Of a stretch of 64,000 nucleotides of DNA, positions 25,152-35,513 are shown piece after piece. The stretch is taken from NCBI RefSeq assembly GCF_031085295.1, contig NZ_JAVFWO010000001.1:62001-126000 (forward strand), given 5' to 3'. This stretch comes from Microbacterium psychrotolerans. Lineage in GTDB: Bacteria > Actinomycetota > Actinomycetes > Actinomycetales > Microbacteriaceae. Under the pieces are notes generated by a model that saw only the letters and a program-made list of their open reading frames with translations, was not told the DNA's origin and made no database searches. The first letter of the stretch is position 1. Each line of letters opens with the position of its first letter. The translations under genes and the position numbers were made by a program.

Positions 25152-26258
25152 ATGGAGCCGCCCGTCGATCCGCCTGCCTTCGGCCTCTCGCGCCGCGAGC
25201 ACATCCTCGATGAGTTGCGGCGCACCGGGTCGGTCCGCGTCGCGGAGCTCGCCCGCGAGCTGCGCGTGTCGGAGCTCACCATCCGCCGCGACATCGGGCA
25301 CCTGGCCGACCGGGGCCTCGTCACCCGGGTCCACGGCGGCGCGACCCTGCGCAGCCGGCTCGACACGAGCGTGCCCGCGTCGTCGGCGGGCGCGCCCATC
25401 CGATTCCGCGTCGGCATGGTGGTGCCGTCGCTCAGCTACTACTGGCCGCACGTCATCATCGGCGCCCGTGCGGCAGCGACCGACCTCGGGGTCCAGCTCA
25501 TCCTGCGCGGGGCGAGCTACTCGGTCGACGACCAGCGCCGCCAGATCTCCTCGCTCGTCGAATCGGGCACCCTCCACGGCCTGATCGTGGCGCCCGAGAC
25601 GCTCGGAGCCGACGGGCGAGCGCTGCTGCACTGGCTCGAGGCGCTGCCGATCCCGGTCGTGCTCGCGGAGCGCCGCGTGCCGTCGACGCTCGCGCTCACT
25701 AGCCTCGAGTGGGTCACGACCGACCACGTCTTCGGCGGCTCCCTGGCCGCCGATCACCTGGCCGCGCTCGACCACCGCCGCGTCGGCATCCTCACCTCCG
25801 CCGGCTCCCCCACCTCGTGGCAGCTGCGCCGCGGCTGGGACCGGGCCGTGGCGGAGCTGGGCCTCGAGTGCCTCGTCGACGTCGACGCCACTCTCGACGC
25901 GCTGGACGGCGTGGCCCGCGAAGCCCTCATCGCCGACCTGCTCGGACGCTGCCGCGAGACCTCCACCACCGCCCTGCTGATCCACAACGACCCGCAGGCG
26001 GTGCTGCTGGAGCAGTACGCACGCGACCACGGCTGGTCGATCCCCGACGACCTGGCGATCGTCGCCTACGACGACGAGGTCGCACAGAGCGCCGAACCCG
26101 CCATCACGGCGCTCCGTCCGCCCAAACAGCAGGTGGGGCGCCTCGCCGTCGAAACGATGGTGGCACGCCTGAGCGAGGGCGCACGGCGCCCGGTGCAGCG
26201 GGTGCACCTCCTCCCCGAGCTGCTGCCGCGCGACTCGACGGTGCGTGCCGCGCTCTGA
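25152..26258 (+). CDS. Hybrid regulator: DeoR helix-turn-helix with LacI-type sensor domain
   Basis: The 368-residue protein joins an N-terminal DeoR winged helix (RREHILDELRRTGSVRVAELARELRVSELTIRRDIGHLADRGLVTRVHGGATL) to a LacI-type sugar-binding domain (about 85-365; FRVGMVVPSLSYYWPHVIIGARAAA, TALLIHNDPQAVLLEQYA, DDLAIVAYDDEVAQSAEP). This combination replaces the usual sugar-phosphate-binding DeoR C-terminus with a free-sugar sensor. It is divergent from the GH59-like gene, with a direct-repeat operator between them, so it most likely controls that gene and itself. ATG 25152 is chosen because the helix-turn-helix begins about 15 residues later. Confidence 0.85.
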   Translation: MEPPVDPPAFGLSRREHILDELRRTGSVRVAELARELRVSELTIRRDIGHLADRGLVTRVHGGATLRSRLDTSVPASSAGAPIRFRVGMVVPSLSYYWPHVIIGARAAATDLGVQLILRGASYSVDDQRRQISSLVESGTLHGLIVAPETLGADGRALLHWLEALPIPVVLAERRVPSTLALTSLEWVTTDHVFGGSLAADHLAALDHRRVGILTSAGSPTSWQLRRGWDRAVAELGLECLVDVDATLDALDGVAREALIADLLGRCRETSTTALLIHNDPQAVLLEQYARDHGWSIPDDLAIVAYDDEVAQSAEPAITALRPPKQQVGRLAVETMVARLSEGARRPVQRVHLLPELLPRDSTVRAAL

Positions 26259-26280
26259 CGGCGGGGCGGGGCCGCACCCT

Positions 26281-26308
26281 GACGGATGCCGCGGCTGCGG
26301 CATCCGTC
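26281..26308 (+). terminator. Strong hairpin terminator after the hybrid regulator
   Basis: GACGGATGCCGC and GCGGCATCCGTC form a perfect 12-bp stem with a GGCT loop, 22 bp after the stop codon. Confidence 0.7.
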
Positions 26309-26379
26309 ACCCGCCCGTTGCACTTCCCCTGCGCCTGTGTCCGAGCCCTGGTTCGAGCGTGGCGCCACTGTGGAATTCC

Positions 26380-26403
26380 TGTTACCGAGGCCTCCGTAGC
26401 GTC
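26380..26403 (+). promoter_or_regulatory. ECF-like promoter motif upstream of the TasA-like gene
   Basis: TGTTACC, a 13-bp spacer ending in GTAG, and CGTC match the arrangement at 28116-28139 upstream of the Ig-repeat gene (TGTAACC, 13 bp, CGTC). The shape resembles ECF sigma promoters, though the spacer is shorter than the usual 16. Confidence 0.4.
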
Positions 26404-26445
26404 TTCAACAACGGAAAACACCTCGTCAGAACAGGAACCCGCACG

Positions 26446-27009
26446 ATGAACACCACCGCTCTCCCGGTACCGGCCGCCGCGCCCGCTCGTTCGCGCAAGC
26501 GCATCCTCATCCCGCTCGCAGGTCTTCTCGTCGCCGGCGCCATCGCCGTAGGCTCGGGTGCCGACTTCGTCGCGAACTCGGTCAACACGAACAACGCGTA
26601 CAGCACCGGCACGCTGGCCCAGACGAACTCCAAGGCCAACACCGCGATCTTCAACCTGACCAACCTCAAGCCGGGCGACACGCTTAACGGCAAGGTCACC
26701 ATCACGAACTCCGGATCCCTGCCCGCCGGCTTCACCCTCAGCGAGAGCGCCGTGAACGGCTTCGCCAGCAAGGACAACCTGACGCTCACGATCAGCACCG
26801 GCGGAGCCACCGTCTGGACCGGCACGTTCGGCGCGCTGACCACCGGCGCCCCCGTCACGCTCGGCACCTTCGCCGCCGGCGAGGCTCGGGAGTACACCTT
26901 CAGCGTCACGTTGGCGCAGTCGGCCGGCAACGAGGAGCAGGGCAAGACCGCCACCGCGACCTACACGTGGAACTCCACGCAGACGGCCGCCACGACGACC
27001 GAGCAGTGA
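26446..27009 (+). CDS. TasA/CalY-like protein with SipW-dependent-type signal
   Basis: The 187-residue protein has an unusual signal peptide: RSRKRILIPLAGLLVAGAIAVGSGADFVANSVNTNNAYSTGTLAQTNS. The hydrophobic stretch followed by N/S-rich sequence is typical of proteins cleaved by SipW. The rest is a TasA/camelysin-type beta-sandwich (FNLTNLKPGDTLNGKVTITNSGSLPAGFTLSE). In Bacillus such proteins form extracellular fibres of the biofilm matrix. The next gene is a SipW-like peptidase, 26 bp away, which supports the call. Assembly into fibres in this organism is inferred. Confidence 0.75.
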   Translation: MNTTALPVPAAAPARSRKRILIPLAGLLVAGAIAVGSGADFVANSVNTNNAYSTGTLAQTNSKANTAIFNLTNLKPGDTLNGKVTITNSGSLPAGFTLSESAVNGFASKDNLTLTISTGGATVWTGTFGALTTGAPVTLGTFAAGEAREYTFSVTLAQSAGNEEQGKTATATYTWNSTQTAATTTEQ

Positions 27010-27035
27010 CCCGAACCGGGGGAGGGGGGCACGAC

Positions 27036-27605
27036 ATGAGCGCCGCGAGAACGTTCCAGCGAGTCGGCAACGCCGCGATCACCGTCGCCGCGATCATCGC
27101 CACCATCGTCGCGGCGCTCATGTTCGTGCCGGGTCTCATGGGCCTGGACCGCTACGTCATCACGGGCGGGTCCATGTCGGGCACCTTCGAGCGTGGCGCG
27201 CTCGTGTTCGAACGCCAGGTCCCTGTCGCCGATCTCCGGATCGGCGACGTGATCACCTACCTCCCCCCGGCCGACTCGGGCATCACCGAGCTGGTCACCC
27301 ACCGGATCGTCGCCATCGAGCCGAGCCCCGTCGGCGGAGCCGCTCCGATGCTGCGCACTCAGGGCGACGCGAACGCCGACATCGACCCGTGGACCTTCAC
27401 CCTCGCCGACACGGTGCAGCCCCGCGTCGTGGGGTGGGTGCCCGCCGTCGGATGGGTCTTCATCGCATTGTCGGACACCCGCATCCGGAGGCTCGCCATC
27501 GGCGTGCCCGCCGTCATCATCGCCCTGCTGTTCCTCCGCGACCTCGTGCGCGGCGCCTCACGACGCCGCGACGAGTCCGCTCCGGCGCCCGCCGCCGCCC
27601 ACTGA
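27036..27605 (+). CDS. sipW: SipW-type signal peptidase I
   Basis: The 189-residue membrane protein has an N-terminal helix, then ITGGSMSGTF with the catalytic Ser, and ELVTHRIVAIE, where a His takes the place of the usual Lys. This is the Ser-His signature of ER/archaeal-type and SipW signal peptidases. A second helix lies near the C-terminus. It should process the TasA-like protein upstream and perhaps the Ig-repeat protein downstream. ATG 27036 has a very strong purine-rich site (GGGGGAGGGGGG). The stop codon overlaps the next ATG. Confidence 0.85.
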   Translation: MSAARTFQRVGNAAITVAAIIATIVAALMFVPGLMGLDRYVITGGSMSGTFERGALVFERQVPVADLRIGDVITYLPPADSGITELVTHRIVAIEPSPVGGAAPMLRTQGDANADIDPWTFTLADTVQPRVVGWVPAVGWVFIALSDTRIRRLAIGVPAVIIALLFLRDLVRGASRRRDESAPAPAAAH

Positions 27606-28081
27606 TGTCGCGGACGGCGCTCCGCCGCGCAGTCCGCCACGCCCTTCCCGCACCGACCGGCCCGACGGTCATCGTCCCCGGAGTCTCCATGATCCGCACC
27701 CGCGTTCCCGCACGCCGCCTGCTCGCAGGCGGCACGATCGGCGCTCTCTTCGCCGTCTCCGTCCTCCATCTGGCTGCGGCAGCCGCCGACGACCCGGGTC
27801 GCAATCCCGCGACGGTGGTCTCCGTCGCCCTCGGCGTCGCCGGACTGCTCACCGCCGGCCGCGCGACCATCGTCCGCTGCTTCGAATCGCGGCTCGCGAT
27901 CGTGCTGATCGGCGGCGCAACGCTCCTCGGCGTGTGGCTCACCCACACCATCGGCGCCCCGGGGGCGGCGCCCGTCTCGTGGAGCGGGCGCGATGCGCTC
28001 CTCACGGTGCTGGCCGTCGGCCTCTCCGCGTCGTGGCCGGCCACGGCGGCGGCTCGCACCTGCGGCGTCCGCCGGCCCTGA
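27605..28081 (+). CDS. Hypothetical membrane protein of the TasA/SipW locus
   Basis: This 158-residue protein is not recognised. It begins at ATG 27605 inside the SipW stop (TGATG) and has about four hydrophobic segments, including LLAGGTIGALFAVSVLHLAAAAA, VVSVALGVAGLLTAG, LAIVLIGGATLLGVWL and ALLTVLAVGLSASWPA. An internal Met at codon 29 is an alternative start. Coupling to SipW suggests a helper role in secretion or assembly of the surface protein. Confidence 0.5.
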   Translation: MSRTALRRAVRHALPAPTGPTVIVPGVSMIRTRVPARRLLAGGTIGALFAVSVLHLAAAAADDPGRNPATVVSVALGVAGLLTAGRATIVRCFESRLAIVLIGGATLLGVWLTHTIGAPGAAPVSWSGRDALLTVLAVGLSASWPATAAARTCGVRRP

Positions 28082-28115
28082 TTGTGGATGCGGTGAGGCC
28101 TTGCCGTGGCATGGC

Positions 28116-28139
28116 TGTAACCCGCCCGCGCGTAGCGTC
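28116..28139 (+). promoter_or_regulatory. ECF-like promoter motif upstream of the Ig-repeat protein
   Basis: TGTAACC, 13 bp, CGTC, with the 8-mer GTAGCGTC also found at the TasA-like gene. It ends 28 bp before ATG 28168. Confidence 0.4.
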
Positions 28140-28167
28140 GAGAACGCACCACCCGAAGGAGAACCCG

Positions 28168-30003
28168 ATGAACGCCGCTGCGCTGCGCACCACGGTTCTC
28201 GTGGTGCTCGCCGCGGTCGTCCTCATCGCCGGCACCCCGCTCGGGCCGGCGCTGTCCTCCGCCGCGTTCACGGCCAAGACCACGAACAGCGCCAGCACCG
28301 TGGGAGCGGCCGCCGACTGGACCCCGCCGACCGTGGCCGTCCAGCCGTCCGCCGGCGCTCTGCGCGACACGGCGACGATCACAGCCATCGCCTCGGACGC
28401 GGTGTCGGGCATCCGGAACGTCGTCATCTCGGTGCAGGCGGTCGGCGCCACCACCTGGACCACCCTGTGCACGGCGACCGCGAGCCCGTACAGCTGCACG
28501 TGGAACACTCGCGCCGTCAGCGACGGCAGCTACGACGTCCGCGCCGTCGCGACCGACAACGCGGGCTACCCCGCCACGTCGGCGGCCGTGCGCGTGACGG
28601 TGGCCAACACCATCGGCGTCGAACTCTCCGACCCGGGCGACACGGTCCGCGGCAGCGTCTCGCTCACGACGAGCCTGCAGAACGCGGGGACGGCGACCCC
28701 TGCCGTCGTCGTCGAGTACGCGGCGGCCGGTTCCGGGGTCTGGAAGACCGCGTGCTCGACGTCGACCGCCTCCTACACCTGCTCCTGGGGCACCGGCACC
28801 GTGAAGGACGACTTCTACGACCTGCGCGCGACCGCGACCGCGAACGGCGTCACGACAGCCTCCGCCCTCATCACGGACGTCCTCGTCGACAACGGCGCGC
28901 CGACCGCGACCATGACCGACCCGGGCTCGCCGCTGCGCGGAACCGTGACCCTCGCGGCGACGGCAGCCGACGCCGCCTCCGGAATCGCCCGCGTGGCCAT
29001 CCAGTTCTCGGCGAACGGCGGCTCGACCTGGCAGGAGGCGTGCACCGTCACCGCTCCCCCGTACTCGTGCCGCTTCTCGACGGTGGCACTCGCGGGCGGC
29101 AGCTACCACTTCCGGGCGGTCGCGACGGATGCCGCAGGCAACAGCGGGACCTCCGGCAGCGTCGGCCCGCGCACCATCGACAACACCGTCGCGTCGGTGG
29201 CGATGGAAGACCCGGGCGCGTTCCTCGTCGGCACGGCGACGCTCACCGCGACGGCCAACTCCACAGCGGGCGTCGCGGGCGTGACCCTCCAGGTCGCGCC
29301 GAACGGCACGAACACCTGGACCACCGTCTGCGCGCCGGCGGCCTCGCCCTTCAGCTGCGCGTGGAACACCAAGTCGGTCGCGGACGGGCTGTACGACTTC
29401 CGCGCCGTGCTCACCGACTCGACCGGCAAGCAGACGACCTCGGCGACCGTGACGGCTCGGCGCGTCGACAACCGCGCCGTGCGCGGAGTCGATGTGCAGA
29501 CCGCGAACGGCGGCGCGATCGCCGGCCGCCTGGACGCCGGCGACACGATGACCTTCACGTACAGCACCCGGATGAGCACCGCGGCGCTCAGCGCCGGCTG
29601 GAACGGCTCGAGCATGCCGGTCACGCTGCGCCTGCGCGACGGCAACACCGCGGGTCTCGGTCTCGGCAACGCCGGCGACACCGTCGACGTCCTCCTCCCG
29701 GGCACCACCACGCCGGTGAATCTGGGCTCGGTCAACCTCAAGGGCGACTACGTCAAGAACAACAAGACCTCGAGCTTCACCGCGACGATGACCGCCACCA
29801 CCGCCACGGCCGGCGGCCTCCCCGTCACCGTGGTGCAGATCACCGTCGGCACGCTGATCTCGGGCGGTGCGCTGCGCACGGTGGCCACCGCCTCGGCGGC
29901 CGCGATGGTCTGGACGCCCTCGAGTGCGGCCACCGACCTCGGTGGCGCCGCCTCTTCGAACGCCCCCGTCACCGAGACGGCGGCCCTGGACAGGGAGTAC
30001 TGA
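28168..30003 (+). CDS. Secreted surface protein with four Ig-like repeats
   Basis: The 611-residue protein has a signal peptide (LVVLAAVVLIAGTPLGPALSSAAFTAKTTNSAS) whose AFTAKTTNSAS tail resembles SipW-dependent signals. Four repeats of about 95 residues follow. Each contains W-x3-C, S-C-x-W/F and Y-D/H-x-RA-x-x-TD, for example TTWTTLCTATASPYSCTWNTRAVSDGSYDVRAVATDNAG and NTWTTVCAPAASPFSCAWNTKSVADGLYDFRAVLTDSTG. The paired cysteines could form one disulphide per repeat. The C-terminal third is a different beta-rich domain. There is no LPXTG motif or terminal helix. AAGGAG at 28156 supports ATG 28168. It is followed directly by the two-component genes. Confidence 0.7.
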   Translation: MNAAALRTTVLVVLAAVVLIAGTPLGPALSSAAFTAKTTNSASTVGAAADWTPPTVAVQPSAGALRDTATITAIASDAVSGIRNVVISVQAVGATTWTTLCTATASPYSCTWNTRAVSDGSYDVRAVATDNAGYPATSAAVRVTVANTIGVELSDPGDTVRGSVSLTTSLQNAGTATPAVVVEYAAAGSGVWKTACSTSTASYTCSWGTGTVKDDFYDLRATATANGVTTASALITDVLVDNGAPTATMTDPGSPLRGTVTLAATAADAASGIARVAIQFSANGGSTWQEACTVTAPPYSCRFSTVALAGGSYHFRAVATDAAGNSGTSGSVGPRTIDNTVASVAMEDPGAFLVGTATLTATANSTAGVAGVTLQVAPNGTNTWTTVCAPAASPFSCAWNTKSVADGLYDFRAVLTDSTGKQTTSATVTARRVDNRAVRGVDVQTANGGAIAGRLDAGDTMTFTYSTRMSTAALSAGWNGSSMPVTLRLRDGNTAGLGLGNAGDTVDVLLPGTTTPVNLGSVNLKGDYVKNNKTSSFTATMTATTATAGGLPVTVVQITVGTLISGGALRTVATASAAAMVWTPSSAATDLGGAASSNAPVTETAALDREY

Positions 30004-30792
30004 GTGAACCCGAATCACGACGACACCCCCGCGCGGCCTGACCCGGCCGACGACGAGAGCGTCGATAGCATCGACGTCGTGGGACAGCGCATTCTGGTCG
30101 TGGAAGACGACGACGGCATCGCGGTCCCGCTCGTGCGCACCCTCAGCCGCGAGGGGTACGAGGTCGAGCGCGTTGCGGAGGGGGCGACCGCCGTCTCCCG
30201 CGCGCTGGGCGACGGCTTCTCGCTGGTGGTGCTCGATCTCGGCCTTCCCGACATCGACGGGCTGGACGTGTGCCGGCAGCTCCGCGACGAGGGCTTCGCG
30301 GGCGGCATCATCATCCTCACCGCGCGCGACGGCGAGCTCGACCGCGTGGTCGGCTTGGACGTCGGGGCCGACGACTACATCGCCAAGCCGTTCGCGCTGG
30401 CCGAGCTGCTCGCTCGCCTGCGCGCCCTGCTGCGCCGCAGCGCCGCGGCGCTCACGGTCGCGACGCCCGCGACACCCGAGGGTGCGGCATCCGCCGGCAC
30501 GCTCGCGGTCGACGCCGACGCACGCCGGGTGTTCTCCGGCGACCGCGAGGTGGCCCTGAGCACCAAGGAGTTCGATCTGCTCGAGCTGCTCGACCGCAAC
30601 CGCGGTGCCGTCGTGACCCGCGAGCGGCTCATGGACGAGGTGTGGGACGAGAACTGGTTCGGCTCGACCAAGACCCTCGACGTGACGATCGCCCGGCTGC
30701 GCCAGAAGCTGGAGGACGCGGGCGCCGAGGCGCGCATCACGACCATCCGCGGCGTCGGGTTCCGGCTGGACGACGGGGCGGCGGATGCGTGA
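30004..30792 (+). CDS. OmpR-family response regulator
   Basis: The 262-residue protein has a receiver domain (RILVVEDDDG, phosphoacceptor D78 in VVLDLGLPD, Lys in YIAKPFALAELLARL) and a C-terminal OmpR winged helix (STKEFDLLELLDRNRGAVVTRERLMDEVW, TLDVTIARLRQKL). About 25 acidic residues precede the receiver domain. GTG 30004 directly follows the stop codon of the surface-protein gene, so the two are coupled. It overlaps the kinase gene by 8 bp. The surface-protein locus upstream is the likely target or signal source. Confidence 0.9.
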   Translation: MNPNHDDTPARPDPADDESVDSIDVVGQRILVVEDDDGIAVPLVRTLSREGYEVERVAEGATAVSRALGDGFSLVVLDLGLPDIDGLDVCRQLRDEGFAGGIIILTARDGELDRVVGLDVGADDYIAKPFALAELLARLRALLRRSAAALTVATPATPEGAASAGTLAVDADARRVFSGDREVALSTKEFDLLELLDRNRGAVVTRERLMDEVWDENWFGSTKTLDVTIARLRQKLEDAGAEARITTIRGVGFRLDDGAADA

Positions 30793-32023
30793 ACGCCTCG
30801 TGCTGGCGTTCGTCGCCCTCGCCGTCGGCATCATCGCCCTGTACGGGATTCCCCGGGCGTACATCGTCGCCGATCTGATCCAGACGAGCGAGGAGCGCCG
30901 GGTCGTGCGCCTCGCGGACTTCCTCGCCGTGCTCATGGCGGAGCGCGAGGCCGAGGGCGCGGTGACCGAGGAGTTCCTCGAACCGCTCCTCACCACAGGC
31001 GAGCGCATCGCCTACATCGGCGCGGACGGCGAGCAGGTGCAGGCAGGAGCCGAGGCCCAGGCCGACGACATCACCGCCACCGCCGAGGTCGAAGGCGGCG
31101 GGACGGTGGAGTTCGGCCGGTCGAACGACGTGATCTCCGCCCGCGTGCAGGAAGCCGTGATGCCCGTCGTGGTCCTCGGGGTCGGCCTGATGATCGTGTC
31201 GGCGGTCGCCGGGGTGCTGCTCGCGCGCCGGCTGTCGAAGCCGTTCACACAGCTGGCGACAAGAGCGGCGGATCTCGGCGACGGCTCGCTGGAGCTCGAG
31301 CCCGTAGACCTGCGCATCCCCGAAGCACGTGCGATCGATCAGGCACTGCGCAGCAGCGCGACGACCCTGGAGCAGCGCATCCGCCGCGAGCACGAGTTCG
31401 CGGCGAACGCCTCGCATCAGCTGCGCACCCCCATCACGGCACTGCGCCTCGAACTCGAGGACCTCTCGCTGTGGCCCGAGACGCCACCGTCGGTCCGCGA
31501 ACAGCTCGACCACGCGCTTCGCGAGATCGACCGGCTGTCGGATGCGATCTCCGAACTCCTGCAGCTCGCCCGGGGCGGCACGCCGGGGTCGGACGCGTGG
31601 CTGCCGCTCGCTCCGATGCTCGACCAGGCCGGAGACCGCTGGCGCCCCGACTCCGTCACCCGTAGACGCGCCATCCGGGTGGACACGTCGCAGGTCGGGT
31701 CGGTGAACGCACCGGCGCCCACGTCCCAGATCCTGGACGTGCTCGTGCACAACGCGCTGCAGCACGGCCGGGGCGACGTCACGGTCACCGCCGCCCGGGC
31801 GAACGGCTATGTCACCGTGAGCGTTGCCGACCAGGGTCCACGGCCCAGCGGCAACGCGATCTTCCAGCGCGCCCCGGGCAAGAGCACCGGCGGCGGTGAG
31901 GGGATCGGTCTCGCCCTGTGCGCGGAGCTCGCCGAGGCGCTCGGCGGGCATCTGCTGCTCGACTCGTCTCCCACGACGCGCTTCTCCCTCATCCTCCCGC
32001 CGCAGCCCGCCGCGGGCGCCTGA
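30785..32023 (+). CDS. Sensor histidine kinase
   Basis: This 412-residue protein has a first membrane helix (LVLAFVALAVGIIALYGI), an extracytoplasmic region of about 110 residues, a second helix (VVVLGVGLMIVSAVAGVLLA), a HAMP region, an H-box with H211 (FAANASHQLRTPITAL), an N-box (HNALQHG) and a G-box (GEGIGLALCAEL). It is the partner of the response regulator upstream. The start at ATG 30785 overlaps that gene. Confidence 0.9.
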   Translation: MRERLVLAFVALAVGIIALYGIPRAYIVADLIQTSEERRVVRLADFLAVLMAEREAEGAVTEEFLEPLLTTGERIAYIGADGEQVQAGAEAQADDITATAEVEGGGTVEFGRSNDVISARVQEAVMPVVVLGVGLMIVSAVAGVLLARRLSKPFTQLATRAADLGDGSLELEPVDLRIPEARAIDQALRSSATTLEQRIRREHEFAANASHQLRTPITALRLELEDLSLWPETPPSVREQLDHALREIDRLSDAISELLQLARGGTPGSDAWLPLAPMLDQAGDRWRPDSVTRRRAIRVDTSQVGSVNAPAPTSQILDVLVHNALQHGRGDVTVTAARANGYVTVSVADQGPRPSGNAIFQRAPGKSTGGGEGIGLALCAELAEALGGHLLLDSSPTTRFSLILPPQPAAGA

Positions 32024-32097
32024 GCAAGAGCCCCGAAGCCCGCCGACGCGGCGGCAGCCGCACGGAGACGTGCCTGCTTGCGATTGCCCCGCTTCGA

Positions 32098-32129
32098 GTG
32101 CAATTTGCACGTTCTCCACTGCAGTGCAA
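32098..32129. promoter_or_regulatory. TetR-type operator region with GTGCAA half-sites
   Basis: GTGCAATTTGCAC (32098-32110) is a palindrome around a central T, and a further GTGCAA (32124-32129) is part of a second symmetrical element with CACTGCAGTG. TTGCAC at 32105 could also be a -35 box. It lies directly before the TetR gene, so it is probably the site for autoregulation. Confidence 0.5.
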
Positions 32130-32131
32130 AA

Positions 32132-34485
<2,354 letters not shown>

Positions 34486-34588
34486 TGACGAGGCGTCCTG
34501 CGGCCGTCCTCAGTCGAGGGCCGACCGCGTGGCGCCCCCCGAGCGCGTGCCTCCGGGCTGGAGCCGGTACCTCCGGGTCCGCAGCGGC

Positions 34589-35410
34589 TCAGGCCCCGAA
34601 GCGGCGCTGCACCTCGGCATAGCCGAGGGCGCCGTCGAGGAAGCCGAGCGTGCCGGACTCCTTCAGTTCGCGCCCGGCGCGCTCCACGAGACTGAGGGCA
34701 GCGCGCGCGATGCCGCCGCCCACACTCACTCGTGACACGCCAAGCCCGAACAGGGTGTGCGCCGGGATGATGTTCGCGGCGAGCCCGGCGACGATGTTGA
34801 GGGGTGCGGGGATGGCGTCCGCGAGGCGCCGGATCGTCTCCTCGTCGTTCACCCCCGGCACGAAGATGCAGTCGGCGCCGGCACTCACGTAGCGCCGGGC
34901 GCGCTCGACGGTCTGGTCGAAGGGGTCGCCGTCGACACCGCCGAAATAGGTGTCGGTGCGGGCGTTCAGCACGAAGGTGCCGGACGGCGCGGCGGCCCGC
35001 GCCGCGACCAGCCGTTGCACCGCCTCCTCGATGCCGAAGAGCCGGCAGTCCTGGGCGTCCTCGATGTTCGCCCCTGCGATGCCCATCGCCGCGGCCCGCG
35101 CCACGGTGCGGCCGACCTCGGCCGGCGAGTCGCCGTAGCCCGCTTCGAGATCGGCGCTGACGGGCACTCCCACCGCTGCCACGATCTCGGCCACACGCTC
35201 GAACATGGTGTCAGGATTGAGCGCGTTCCCGTCGGGGACGCCGGACGCCCACGCGATCCCCGCACTCGTGGTCGCGATGGCGGGGAATCCCACCTGCTCG
35301 AGGATGCGGGCGGACCCGGCGTCCCACGCGTTGGGGATGATGAATCCCGGCCCGGCGTGCAGGACGAGCAGCGCCCTGGCCCGGCTGGTGAACCTGAGGT
35401 CGTCGGCCAT
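34589..35410 (-). CDS. Isocitrate lyase/PEP mutase-superfamily enzyme
   Basis: This 273-residue TIM-barrel protein has PGFIIPNAWDAGSARILEQVGFPAIATTSAGIAW, VSADLEAGYG (metal ligands), IEDAQ and NARTDTYFGG. It lacks the KKCGH loop of true isocitrate lyases. It belongs to the PEPM-like subgroup, whose members cleave or hydrolyse C-C or P-C bonds next to a 2-oxo acid (2-methylisocitrate, oxaloacetate or phosphonopyruvate types). ATG 35410 has AGGAG upstream. It is the last gene of a minus-strand operon with the ThDP enzyme, although a gap of 103 bp separates them. Confidence 0.8.
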   Translation of the reverse strand: MADDLRFTSRARALLVLHAGPGFIIPNAWDAGSARILEQVGFPAIATTSAGIAWASGVPDGNALNPDTMFERVAEIVAAVGVPVSADLEAGYGDSPAEVGRTVARAAAMGIAGANIEDAQDCRLFGIEEAVQRLVAARAAAPSGTFVLNARTDTYFGGVDGDPFDQTVERARRYVSAGADCIFVPGVNDEETIRRLADAIPAPLNIVAGLAANIIPAHTLFGLGVSRVSVGGGIARAALSLVERAGRELKESGTLGFLDGALGYAEVQRRFGA

Positions 35411-35513
35411 GGCATCTCCTGTCCTCGGGTCTGCGCCTCCGACGGCGGCTGCCCATCCGCGTCTACGCACCGTATCAGCGGGAGGTTGCGGCCGCGGAGG
35501 GGGCCGTCCCGGC

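Noticed and set aside
27517..31008. Open frame of about 1160 codons on the minus strand
   Set aside because: It is antisense to the SipW, Ig-repeat, response regulator and kinase genes, all of which have recognisable domains. Its composition is Arg/Gly/His-rich and low in complexity.
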